Source: Alternaria dauci (lineage: Eukaryota; Ascomycota; Dothideomycetes; Pleosporales; Pleosporaceae). Taken from it: DNA of 64,000 bases. A program made the translations under genes and the position numbers. This document shows positions 22,196 through 32,809 of the stretch, in pieces. Within the stretch, counting starts at the first letter, position 1. The number at the start of each line of letters is the position of its first letter. A model generated the notes under the pieces. The model was not told the DNA's origin and searched no databases. It was given only the letters and a program-made list of their open reading frames with translations. The stretch lies in assembly GCF_042100115.1 (NCBI RefSeq), contig NC_091272.1, positions 3,968,001-4,032,000 on the forward strand, given 5' to 3'.

Positions 22196-23554
22196 TTAGA
22201 TGCCGGCCTGTTGAGCGAATCCAAGCCTTGGGCCATTGCTACCCATCTCGTGAACAATGTACTTGCTCTTGAGGAAAATATCACCAAAGATACTGAAACC
22301 AATACCGTCATCGGTCTGGATGCCACCGAAGCAGGTACCGTCACCAATGGGTGCGTAGTTGATGTACTTGCCGGGAACGGTCTGCTTGACGCCACCAACA
22401 GTGATGGAAAAGTCGGGAAGAGAAGCAGTGCAAGGGAAAATGTAACCACCCTGAGTATTGTCGTTCTTCGCACCGCTGACTTTGGCGTAGTAGGCACGGA
22501 CGATAGCAGTGTCGGTGTAGATCAGAGTGGTGCCAGTGTCGAGAATACCAGCAACAGTTGCCTTAGTGGTGGTGGTACCGACACTGTAAGCAGACGCGCT
22601 GAATCCCCAGAATCCCTGGCTGTCATCCGCGTTGATGTAGGTAATGGGGCCAGTGTACTTGCTGTTGTCAATGTATCCGAAGTCGTAGGTGCCGGCAGCG
22701 TGGTACTTGAGAGTGACAGCGAACAACGGCTGGGCAAGCTGCGACTTTACGGTATCGAAGAATGTCTTCTGTTGAACGGGCTGCACGGTATTGATGGAAC
22801 TCATAGCAAGGCCAAGAAGACCATCAGTGTCGGTGTCTTGAGAGAAGGTTGCGGAGACGGAGGTAGCAGCCTCAACGGCTTGGGAGGTAGCTGTCACACC
22901 ACCAACCGTGACTTTGTCGGCGTAGACCTTGCCAGAAGCACCTGAGCCATCTCCGTAGGAGATCCTCCAAGAGTAGCCGCTCTTAACCTTGGAGGCATCG
23001 GTCTTGTAGTAGTCATGACCACTGAGCTGAGTGCTGGCTTGGAGAGATGAGAATACCCAGCTGAGTTTGGTTAGAGAGTTCTTTGAAGGTCCGGATACCG
23101 TAAAACAACAGGACGCCCTGGAAGGTTACTTACAGGTCTGAACTTCCGGTATCAAAATCAAGATGGACAGTGGTAGTTCCAACGGTCACCGGGCTCAAGT
23201 ATGCAGAGTCGTACTCGTCATTCGGAGCAGCAGGAACTGACCCGCTCGCAGCAGCAGCAGCGGCGGCGACTGTGTTGCTTGCCCTGTTCTGAGCAGCCTC
23301 TACAAGGCTTTGAGGCACAGCCTTGCCGTGCTTGCGCAGAGCCTTGATCTTCTGCTCGGGTCCGTTCTTCAGGTATGTCGAGCGAGGAACCTGCTCGACT
23401 GAGAAGGAAGTACCCTTGTCTGTGAAATGCGTCAGTCACATATCCTGCGCTGAGGCACTGTGGTGTAACGGGACAACGTACTCAGTTGGACTGGGGTCGC
23501 AACGACTGTGCTAGCAAAGACAAACGCCGCCGTGAGTTTGGCGAAAGAAGGCAT
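22196..23554 (-). CDS. Secreted pepsin-like aspartic protease
   Basis: Exons 23554-23482, 23419-23134 and 23060-22196 join to 407 residues. The N-terminus is a signal peptide (hydrophobic [16 protein letters not shown]) followed by a propeptide to about residue 90. The two catalytic motifs are present: DTGSS with Asp114 ([11 protein letters not shown], split by intron 2) and DTGTT with Asp294. [16 protein letters not shown] corresponds to the flap region, and Cys330 and Cys363 can form the usual C-terminal disulfide. It is a family A1 endopeptidase of the aspergillopepsin/penicillopepsin type, secreted and active at acid pH. Intron lengths are 62 and 73 bp. No membrane anchor or GPI signal is seen. 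A TATA box upstream fits inducible expression. A 298-codon open frame on the opposite strand is a codon-bias artefact. Confidence 0.95.
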
Positions 23555-25332
23555 GATAACGAAGGCCTATTGATTGTACAGAAGAAGACGATATAGCGAA
23601 GGGACAGGTGAGGCCCGTTGGAGAGGCTTGAGCAGATGAAGCCGGTACAGAAACCCAAGGAGGATTTGCCTTGGCTTTATACCAAGCATTACCACGAAGC
23701 TCGGCATTGTCTTGTGTCAATGACGATGATGTGCTCCTTACCCTGTCCATAGGTCTACGCAGTGCGCCATTGGCATGGCTGTGGTAGTGTAGGGTCATAG
23801 TGGGGTAAGCGATCAACATTGAAATTAGATGCCGCGACCACTCATGGTAACGAGTCCTATCTTGGCAGGTAGATCATGCTTGCGATTGAGTGGCGCCGCG
23901 TTTCATACATTTACCTGCTGCATTCAGACTTGGCGTCGGTCAGGAGGGTGTATGCGGAGCAGGTACGTTGACCGGCAACGCATGGAGGGCTTACACTCCT
24001 TGTAGATCGGACATTGCGACAGAAGTGACCATCGTGTGTGACTTTAGGACCGAATGCGTGGCGGGGCCATCGTAAGAGTGCATTGGTTCCAAGATGGATT
24101 GCAGGTTGTGAGGGTCCGCATTCGTCGCATCGGGCTTGACTGGGCTATGTTCCGTTTCTTGCAACAAGCAAACGGTACTGTACCAAACATTGATCGTCAC
24201 TGGTGACATTCCGGAATGAAGGCTGCAACAGGAAAGCGTGCCTTGTTCGCTAAGGGCCGGGTAGCGCTTTTACAGTGTTGGGTAGTGCATGCGCCCGCCA
24301 GTCAAGCTTCGAGGCGCTACCAAGCCTGGGACCTTCACTCTTGGCGCTAGGATGCTGCAGGGTGTGGACCAGCCACAGCCGTTTGAAACACGGCCCGGAG
24401 ATGTGATGGTCATGCAGTCGCGGGACTAGGTCGATTGCGATTATGCTTCATCCTCGTGGCTGCTGTCGTTCGCTTCGTGGCACATGGCTTGAATGTCAAT
24501 AGTCGGACGCCAGCACACGGTTGGACCATGGAAAGCGACAAGCAAGCGGCTCAACTGCCGGCCAGCAGCGCAGTCACTCGTGCGTCGATGCCAGGAATGC
24601 AGAACTCGCCGAATGCGTCCCCACGACTGGGAAGCGTTGAAGCGTGATAGATTAATACCGTACCAGACGAAGCGATAAGGGCGACAGCGACTGCATTAGG
24701 GAGGTGGCGATGTGAGGTGTGGTGGAATGAATGGCGACATGTGGGAGGTCCAGCGCAGCCGCCCCGGGCCTAGTGGGCCTTCCCGTGGAGACTAACCCTG
24801 ACGTGTCACATTCACACGTGTCGGAGCCAATCACGGCCATGGACGACTTTTGCTCACCAAGTCGCGAATCTCGTCTTCGGCCAATTGCACGTCAAACGCC
24901 CGCTTGCACTTCCAACCTGCCCTTTCCGGACGGGAGGGTACCAAGCATGATCAAGCATGGTCATGCATGCCGAAGAGAATGCTTAGCACTGCACTCTTGG
25001 AATGGCGCTGTTCCAGGCTGGACTATGCAATGTTTCTCACGTCCTATCAACGGTAAAGCTTCACTGTCTGCTTGCAAGTTTACTGATATGCCGGCGCTCG
25101 GACAGTCAAGCTTCCTTATCACCTGCCAAATGCGAAGTGGGCTCGTTGTTGTTGGCGTCGATCGTGGGGGATGGTATCAAGCAAAGCCAAGGCTATTGAG
25201 CAGGCTTGGTACAAGCAGCACAGAAACTGTCCGCAACAACTTGTGGGGCATGGATTGGGTATCTTCGTGATAGCCAGGGCTGGCCATCTTTGGACTACTG
25301 TGCGGCCAACAGTGATCGGTTTCGCCGCAAAC
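23555..25332. other. Intergenic: protease promoter and dbp6 3' flank
   Basis: About 1.8 kb. The left part is the protease promoter with a TATA box at 23676-23681. Several open frames occur, the longest at 24731-25270 on the plus strand, but they show no family features and I do not call them. A small AAGCATGRTCA direct repeat lies near 24944-24962. Confidence 0.45.
23676..23681 (-). promoter_or_regulatory. Putative TATA box of the aspartic protease gene
   Basis: TATAAA on the minus strand (in GTATAAAG), about 122 bp upstream of the start codon at 23554, a normal distance for a filamentous fungal TATA box. Secreted hydrolase genes often have one. Confidence 0.5.
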
Positions 25333-27462
25333 CTATTCAGCCTCGGCATTGCCTGTAACAGCGCTCTCCAGCTGCTTCAGTGCCATGCGATACGTCTTCT
25401 TCCTCCCGTCCGCCGTCACAGTGCTCTCTTTCCACTCCATCCGCTTGACCTTCTTACTGCCACGTCTTATACTTTCGCCTTTGGCTACCTGCTTCAAAAA
25501 CCATGCGGCCTCGTTTTTCGCAAACAGCGTCCATGCTTCTCCTGTCTTGCCTGCGCGAGCAGTCCGGCCTACGCGGTGGACATAGCTGGTGATGCTTGTC
25601 GGAAGATCGTAGTTGACGACGTGCGTGATATCAGGGATATCCAGCCCACGGGACGCGGCGTCAGATGCAATCAAGATTTTGACGGCTCCAGAGCTAAACG
25701 ATTTGAGCAATCTTCGAGACGCATCAGCTGTCAACGCTCGCGTCATTGTCTTCATGTGATTCTTGAACCCTGGCATGAGCGCACCGAGCAGATGCGACAA
25801 GCGAGATGCACTCTCTGTGCTTTTAGTAAAGATCAGGACGCGGCCACTCTGTTTAGATACAGATGCGCCTTCGTCTTGGCCCGAGTCAGAGTTCTCGTCT
25901 GATGATGAATCAGAGGCCGACGAAACCGACCAAGAGTTGGACGCTGCCTGAGTCCCGGGAAACACGTAGTTGGTGAGCACATACAACAGGTGTAGGGGCT
26001 TGTTTGAACCATCACCAACATGCACTGCAAACTCGTCCAGGGTCGACGGCAGCTCAAAGACGTTGTCTTCATTGTCGAGAGGTCGAGGCTCTGTAATTGC
26101 ATCTTGCACGACGATCAATTTTGGTCGCTTGAGCTTCAACGTGCCGAGCTTCGTGAGATCTTTTTCCATTGTTGCAGAAAGCACAACCTTTGTGAGCTGT
26201 CTACGAGCAGGCAGTGCCATGGACCAGATGGAGCTGGCATCGTGCTCCCGCTTTTGTATCCGTTCCTGGGCGTTCATGAACTCAACTGGGGTCTCGCCAT
26301 GAAGGGCGTCCATCAGCACAGTCGCCCAACCCTGGAAGTTCTGATTCAGCAGCTGGTCAGCTTCATCGATGACGAGCCAGCGCACGCTGTTGAGCAGAAA
26401 GCCCGTCGTGTGCTCGATATGCTCGACCAATCGGCCCGGGGTACATATGAGAATGTCCACGCTCGAGTCGTATTGTGGAACGTGGTCTAGGGGCATGGCT
26501 CTTAGGTCGTCGTATAGCCCTCCTCTCTCCATAAAGCCAGTCTGATGCTGTCGTGTAGCCTTTTCCTGAAGTTCCCGTGCTCTCCTGGGATCATATTGTG
26601 GTCTCATCTTGACAAGCTGCCTCTGCTCCGCCGCAAGCGCGACGCTGCCCAAAGCCGTCCCTACTTTGATCTTTGTTCCAGCGCATAGCTCCTCGGCAAC
26701 TTGTAGAGCCTGATTGACGAGTTGTCGGCTTGGTACTACCACAATGGCTGACAGTACGGGTACAGCGCGATCTTTGAGAGCTTCGATGATAGGGAGTAGA
26801 TAAGCCAACGTCTTTCCAGAGCCCGTCTTGGCCGAGACGCATATGTCGCCCAGGTGCTGGTCAAAACCAGGATGCAGCATAGGAAGCAATGCTGTTTGCA
26901 CAGCCAACGCGTCCTTGAAGCCTTGCTTCTCTAATCTCTTTACATATGAAGGATCAACACCGAGTTCGGCAAACGGAGTTGTCGTCGATGCTTCGACAGT
27001 GGTGGATTGAGCGAGCCACGTAGGCAGGGTGGAGAAGGTGGGTTCGTAAACTGGCTCAGGAATCGGTGCGGGTTGTGGCATAGGTTCGAGATCGTGAAGT
27101 TCTTCTGGTTCTTGAGTTTCATTAGACTCTTCCTTCTCGTCCTTTTGCCCTATCGCTTCAGCAAGCTTGGAAGCTTTCTCGAATTTGGAAAGGATGGTTT
27201 TATGCTTCTTGGAAACTTCATCATCTTGGGCATTGGCGGTTTCAGCATCGCGCTTCCTCTTCTTTGGCTTCTTGACAGTCTTGGGGGTTGCTGCTGCCAC
27301 GCTATTTTGTACAGACGCGGGGTCTGAGTCGGCGACCACCTCGGTGGCAGCATGTGTAGGGCTCGAGGCTTTCATGACCTGGTCGCGCGCTGGAGCAGGC
27401 GAAGGCTGCTTCTTGATGACAGGCGCAGGCGGCGCGAAACGTTTAAATAGAGGAGCTGGCAT
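25333..27462 (-). CDS. dbp6: ATP-dependent RNA helicase Dbp6 (DDX51 family)
   Basis: An intronless frame of 709 residues. A basic and acidic low-complexity N-terminus (PKKRKRD near 66-72) precedes FAELGVDPSYVKRLEKQGFKD and the helicase core: motif I AKTGSGKT at 211-218, Ia VVPSRQLVNQ, Ib TPGR, motif II DEAD at 366-369, motif III SAT at 429-431 and motif VI HRVGRTAR at 629-636. Dbp6/DDX51-type features are the long insert between Ia and Ib and the acidic Ser/Asp insert around 510-535 between the two RecA lobes. It acts in the nucleolus in early assembly of 60S ribosomal subunits. It is divergently arranged with spt14 across 311 bp. Confidence 0.93.
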   Translation of the reverse strand: MPAPLFKRFAPPAPVIKKQPSPAPARDQVMKASSPTHAATEVVADSDPASVQNSVAAATPKTVKKPKKRKRDAETANAQDDEVSKKHKTILSKFEKASKLAEAIGQKDEKEESNETQEPEELHDLEPMPQPAPIPEPVYEPTFSTLPTWLAQSTTVEASTTTPFAELGVDPSYVKRLEKQGFKDALAVQTALLPMLHPGFDQHLGDICVSAKTGSGKTLAYLLPIIEALKDRAVPVLSAIVVVPSRQLVNQALQVAEELCAGTKIKVGTALGSVALAAEQRQLVKMRPQYDPRRARELQEKATRQHQTGFMERGGLYDDLRAMPLDHVPQYDSSVDILICTPGRLVEHIEHTTGFLLNSVRWLVIDEADQLLNQNFQGWATVLMDALHGETPVEFMNAQERIQKREHDASSIWSMALPARRQLTKVVLSATMEKDLTKLGTLKLKRPKLIVVQDAITEPRPLDNEDNVFELPSTLDEFAVHVGDGSNKPLHLLYVLTNYVFPGTQAASNSWSVSSASDSSSDENSDSGQDEGASVSKQSGRVLIFTKSTESASRLSHLLGALMPGFKNHMKTMTRALTADASRRLLKSFSSGAVKILIASDAASRGLDIPDITHVVNYDLPTSITSYVHRVGRTARAGKTGEAWTLFAKNEAAWFLKQVAKGESIRRGSKKVKRMEWKESTVTADGRKKTYRMALKQLESAVTGNAEAE

Positions 27463-27773
27463 CGCGGATCGAGCTCTGACGACTTCCGAACAGCGGTACT
27501 TTAGGAAATCGCGGGATGAGTGTCGCGACGGTTTGCGACTGCAGGACGGTGAAGAAGGTTTGGCTACAAATTATTCTGGACCCTCGAATTTCGGTCGGAG
27601 TTTCCAACACGCCAAACGCCGACCAGTGACGCGCCATGCCCTGCATCCATTCGCGACGGCGCCTTGATCACAGCAACGCATTCATGCAGCGTCATCGTCG
27701 CACTCATGTCCTGAGCTGCCATGTATCTTCCCTATGAGCAGACTCGAGGAGCCGGTTCTAGTAATTCGCCAAC
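27463..27773. promoter_or_regulatory. Bidirectional promoter, dbp6 / spt14
   Basis: Only 311 bp separate the two start codons, so both promoters must lie here or overlap the genes. No TATA box is visible, as is common for constitutive genes. Confidence 0.6.
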
Positions 27774-29508
27774 ATGCCCTACAACATTGCGTATGTTCTG
27801 CATCCAGGCCCTGCATAATATCAAAAGCTCACGCACAATAGCATGGTTAGCGACAACTTCTATCCCCAGCCCGGTACGGACCATGTCTCGAGGTTTCAAA
27901 CAGTCTAGTACTCATATGTTGCAGGAGGAGTGGAGAGTCATATGTACCAGTTGTCAAGTGCAAGTCTGCTCAGAGTCTCCCCACCTGTACATCCCTAACA
28001 CAACCAGAAACTCATAGATCGTGGACACAAGGTCGTCGTCATCACACACGCGTACAACGGCCGAAAAGGGGTTCGGTACCTAACCAACGGTCTCAAGGTC
28101 TACTATGTCCCATTCTGGGTCATCTACCGCGAGACCACCTTCCCTACCGTCTTCTCCTTCTTTCCCATTTTCCGCAACATTGTCATTCGCGAGCGCATTG
28201 GAATCGTGCATGGACATGCCAGCCTGAGTAGTCTGTGCCATGAGGCCATATTGCATGCGCGGACCATGGGTTTGCGAACCGTCTTCACAGACCATAGCCT
28301 GTTTGGCTTTGCGGATGCTGGGAGTATCCTTACCAACAAGCTCCTCAAGTTCACATTGAGCGACGTCGACCATGTCATATGCGTTAGTCACACTTGGTGC
28401 GTGTCCCATTCGTATCGTCTGACAGATGCTGATTGCCTGTAGCAAAGAAAATACCGTACTTCGAGCCTCTCTGGACCCCCTCATGGTTTCTGTTATCCCT
28501 AACGCGGTCGTTGCGGAGAACTTCCGTCCTCTATCGCACGATTTGGCCGATGCTACACACACGAAAGCGCCGGGGCCGCGGCAGCCCATGGATCCGGATG
28601 AGACCATAACCGTCATCGTCATTCAGCGACTCTATTACAACAAGGGTACAGACCTTTTAGTCGCCGCGATCCCCCATATCGTGGCCGCAAACCCGAACGT
28701 TCGCTTCATCATCGCCGGTAATGGACCTAAAGCCATCGATCTCGAACAGATGATCGAGCGCAACGTCTTGCAAGACAAGGTTCTCATGATCGGCCCAGTC
28801 CGTCACGAGGAAGTCCGAGACGTCATGGTTCGTGGCCAAATATACCTTTGCCCCTCACTGACGGAGGCGTTTGGAACGGTCATAGTAGAAGCTGCCTCCT
28901 GCGGGCTATATGTCGTGGCAACTCGAGTCGGTGGTATTCCCGAGGTGTTGCCTACGCACATGGTAGAGTTTGCCGCGCCTGAGGAGGACGAGCTGGTTGA
29001 AGCTACTGGCCGTGCTATTGCCAAGTTGAGAGCTGGCAAAGTCCGAACGGAACTGTTCCATAACCAAGTAAAGCAGATGTACTCCTGGACCGATATAGCG
29101 CAGCGAACGGAGAGGGTGTACGATGGCATCAGTGGCGTAATCAGTCACAGCGAGTTTTACCAGGGTGCAGGCGCAGCCGGCGCTTGGAGTGCAACCCGTG
29201 GTCGCGCGGGTGTGCAGAGTTTTGCGCTTATCGAGAGGCTGAAGAGATATTTTGGCTGCGGGATTTGGGCGGGCAAGCTCTTCTGTATTTGCGTCATCGT
29301 CGACTACCTGATCTATCTTGTCCTGGAAATCTTTGCACCCAGATCACGGATTGATATTTGTAAGGATTGGCCCAAGAAGATCTTGCAGGCAAAACAAGAG
29401 GCTAATAAAAGGCTCATGGTTGATATTGACGCCGACAAAGGAATTTTGCTCAGGAAGAGAAGCTCTAGATATCGAAAGCCGAAAAGGGAGCAGCTGGAGG
29501 ACAGCTGA
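27774..29508 (+). CDS. spt14: GPI-GlcNAc transferase catalytic subunit Spt14/Gpi3 (PIG-A)
   Basis: Five exons: 27774-27790, 27842-27873, 27925-27959, 28008-28396 and 28443-29508, giving 512 residues. The first three exons are tiny and rebuild the conserved start [20 protein letters not shown]. The third intron (27960-28007, 48 bp) only keeps the frame and the conserved [12 protein letters not shown] if its donor is GC (gcaagt...ag). The core includes [40 protein letters not shown] and [16 protein letters not shown]. The GT4 EX7E motif is at Glu299/Glu307 ([17 protein letters not shown]). A C-terminal membrane helix lies near [17 protein letters not shown], followed by a basic tail. It transfers GlcNAc from UDP-GlcNAc to phosphatidylinositol on the cytoplasmic face of the ER, first step of GPI anchor synthesis. 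Confidence 0.95.
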
Positions 29509-29710
29509 GGGAAGCATTTGGTCAAGGAGAACCAGCACGATGAGGATAGGTTTTTGCGATTGATTATTACGATTACTGTCGCCTGTCCAAAGGCTTGACA
29601 GAGATCGTGAGGAAAATAGTGCTATTTACCACAGCCCGCAGGCTTGTATGCTACACCGGAACGCTGAACCGGTACTCTGTGTCCTAAACGCCGATGAAAA
29701 TGCTCTGTAC

Positions 29711-29763
29711 AAGGGGAAGAAGAAGGAGAAGAAGAAGAAGAAGAAGAAAGAGAAGAAGGAAGG
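29711..29763. repeat. GAA/GA-rich polypurine tract
   Basis: An imperfect (GAA)n run on the plus strand in the 283-bp gap between the convergent spt14 and DUF3455 genes. On the minus strand it is a pyrimidine tract just after the DUF3455 stop codon. Confidence 0.85.
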
Positions 29764-29791
29764 CCGACGATCAAAGCTATGCTATCGTTGC

Positions 29792-30610
29792 TTATGCGTA
29801 GAACCAGTACTGTGCGCTGTACTCGACAGTAAAGCTTCCCTCGATGCCACTGCAGTCCTTGGGTGCCACGCCTCCCGCGGTATGTATCCGGTAGACCTCG
29901 TTGTAAGCCCAGGGCTCAGCGCCTTCGCTGATGACAGTGGCGTTCAGCTTCAACCATGGGACGCTACCCAGTCCGTTGGTACCCTTGGTTGCAGCCTGGG
30001 GTGCTGCGCTCTTGCCGTCGACCGCGCACTCTACACGGCCGTAGTTGACCTTGTCGGTTTCCAACATGAAAAGAGGCACACCAGCGGCGGTAAACTGGTG
30101 GTGGCCTGATAGTCGCTGCTCTGCTTCGGTCGAACTGGGAATGGCGTAATCGAGTGCAAGCGTGGTAACCTCGGCGAGTGTGTTGACGTTGAGACGGGCG
30201 GCATCGCAGGTCGCATTGAAGAGCGTGGCTACAGCGCCCACAGCTTTGGGCACATCGGAAGAAGAAGATGAAGCGCAGGTGTAGTTTTGGGTGCCGCGAC
30301 CAATAGCGATGTGGCGGAGGGTGGTGCCTTGTGCTGGGGCGGCGAGGGGAGTGGGTGCTGCTGGTTGTTAGCATCTGTTGGTAGTGCGTCGTTTGGAAGG
30401 AACAAGATACATACCAGCAGGGAGAGCGATATTTGACAAATCACATAGTGAGTCTGTCTTCCTCAAATCATCGTATACAGCCGCTGGCAGCTCCGCCAGC
30501 TGCTGTCTCGGAATGAGTGCTGCTATCGAGTCGGCAGTCTGTGTTGGAGCAGCGAAGAGGGGAGAGGGGGCAAAGGCCAAGATGAGGCTGAGAGCCGTGG
30601 TGAAGATCAT
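29792..30610 (-). CDS. Secreted DUF3455-family protein
   Basis: Exons 30610-30415 and 30360-29792 (54-bp intron with gctaac branch) encode 254 residues. A signal peptide (MIFTTALSLILAFAPSPLFA) opens the protein. The conserved part begins after the splice: GTTLRHIAIGRGTQNYTC, VGAVATLFNATC, GHHQFTAAGVPLFML, LGSVPWLKLNAT and VYRIHTAGGVAPKDC. I recognise this as the DUF3455 family of secreted fungal proteins, sometimes labelled malate dehydrogenase-like in databases; no catalytic function is established that I know of. Cys residues in NYTC, ATC, VEC and KDC could form disulfides. The acceptor could shift by 3 nt (ccagcag), adding or losing one Ala. Confidence 0.85.
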
Positions 30611-32809
30611 GTTCGATTATTGTCTTCCGTTGTCTTGGCTGTGATGTGGATCGAGTGGTTGGTATTGGTTACCGAGTGTTTCGATGTTGTGTGATGTCGA
30701 CCCAGTTGGCGAGACGTCGATGATGTTATATCACGAATTTGCGAATGCGAAGAGTAGATGTAAGCCTTGCCGGTGTTGCTGGGATGCGTGCAATCTTTTC
30801 TCGGAATAGAATATCGGCAAGGATGACGATCTATTACAAGACCTTGTCGGAAGCAATGAGATCCGTGATGCAAGAAAGTAACGCGTCGAAGCGGGATGAA
30901 AACCTGGTGAGACGAAAGTAAACCGCGAAAATCTATTCACGGAAAGAGCCCCAGAGTCAAGGAAAGCGCGGAAGTGGAACTGCTGATTTGGTGAGGGGGA
31001 GTGTAAGAAGGCGCGTTTGTGAGTGAGGAAACCGTGAACGAGGCCGTCTATGCCATGTTCCTATATAGAATCTGCAGCCACAAGTCGCAAGTACACGACA
31101 GCCATCTTTTCTTTCCCCAGCGCCTAGTCAGCTCCACACAGATCCTACTACGTTTCCGTGTACACGAAGCCGATCAACCGTTACCGCCAGTCCCACTTGC
31201 CCGTGTCGCTCGCTAGCGTAGAAAAAGGCCCCAAATATAGCCAGCCGGGGTACGATTGGCTGACAAGAAACAAAAGGGAAGGAAGGGTAGGTTCGGGCGC
31301 TGTGATTTGCTCATCTACCGAGGCGCTCGGTGACCACTATACCCATTTCGTCCCTGGCGCAGACGCCCGTGGGGATCGCTGGAGAGATGGCTATTTTGGG
31401 GGCTGGTTGGAGAGGAGGTTGGTAAGAGTTCGAGAGCGAAATTGTGCGTACTAAGCTGCTGATGCGAACTGACATGTCAACATGCGAGGCTGCTGATGGG
31501 AACATGCCATTCAGGCTGTGTAGATGTGAAGATAGACACCTGCTGATGGTTGTTCAACCAAGTCAGCCAGACGGCGCCCTCCAGTGCGAGTGAATTTAGC
31601 AAAGCAGTCCTACCCAAATCCTCAATTTCTCTCTCAGCCATAGATGTGCATCGCAAATAGCATACCTCCAAGATTCCCTACCACGGCGCGTGACCCAGCG
31701 ACGTCCGCACCCGGTCCTTCCAATTTCCTTCCCTTCGTTCTGCATCCCCACCACCCGCAGAGCCGCCCGTCCTACACACAATCTCAGCTGCTGGAGTACC
31801 TGTGTACCCGGTGAACCTACCTTGGAAGCCTTGCCCTCTACCATGCCTAAAGTAGAAGGTACATTCCCTAGAAAAAGGCCACTAATTCATCTTAAAGGCT
31901 ATTAATACAACCTACATCGAGTGGAGAAATGCCAGCTAATATCATCCACCCGAGCATCCACAGCAATCAACCAATGGTGTGTGGGTGCAGGGAGAGCACC
32001 TCGAACGTTCTTTCTGCCAGCGCTTCGCTATTGGTAGCGGAGGGCGCAGAACTGGTTCCTGGGATGATTTTCTTGCTTTAGCCTGTTGACCCACTGGCTG
32101 GCTGGCTGGGCATGTCAATGTCGTGCATGTCAACTTTGTTTGATGTTCCGCACTTGCATGCCGCATTCCTGTATCCACATCGAGTTCGTTGGTTGAGGAT
32201 TGTCGGTAGGAGATAATTGACTACGAAGAGATAAGGAAGGAAGGCGAGGATGGGCGTGTCGCCTTCCGGATTAGTAGTTGCTCATACAGAAATACTGACA
32301 TCGCAATACGCCACACATAACCGTGGAAGGTCCTTCGCGCTTGGAGAAGAAGTTGGCAGTCCTGGGTCGAGTGGCCCGCTTCCTTGCTGTCTCTCTATGT
32401 TTCATCTTCTGGTCATGTAAGCGTCAATATGAATACTAAGAAATCATACCCAAGATGTTCCTGTGATCATCCGCCACTCGACATTGTCCACAGCCGCCGG
32501 GTAGTCAAGACACCGATGCACTGTGATATCAGAAGGGATACACGGCAACGGTTAACAGCTGGAGTACGCACAGGCTAGGTTGTTGACATCTGCACCCGAT
32601 GCTTCCTATTGCCCGTCGTGTCACGGTACATCTTGCTGATGGTCAAGCACACTAGAAAGAGTCTTTCAATTGCATTGAGAATACCAGGACTTATGGCACA
32701 GCCAATGCGCTACAGCTAGCTCGGAAGAGAACCGCTCACATGCTGAAGACCACTATAATAGTACACGCGTCTGGAGACGCTGATCCTTAGGCAGTCATCG
32801 CTCAGCCCA
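30611..32809. other. Intergenic: DUF3455 promoter and coy1 3' flank
   Basis: About 2.2 kb without a recognisable gene. The left few hundred bases are the DUF3455 promoter and the right end is the coy1 3' region. Short open frames around 31.2-31.8 kb show no domain or conserved motif. No repeat or RNA gene seen. Confidence 0.45.

Noticed and set aside
22049..22945. 298-codon open frame on the plus strand
   Set aside because: It lies exactly opposite exon 3 of the aspartic protease gene, whose motifs, introns and signal peptide are convincing. The antisense frame is Val/Gly/Ser-rich and has no family features; it results from codon bias.
24731..25270. 179-codon open frame between protease and dbp6
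   Set aside because: No domain, no helix or repeat pattern, no conserved motif and no supporting splice signals. Length is within chance for this base composition.
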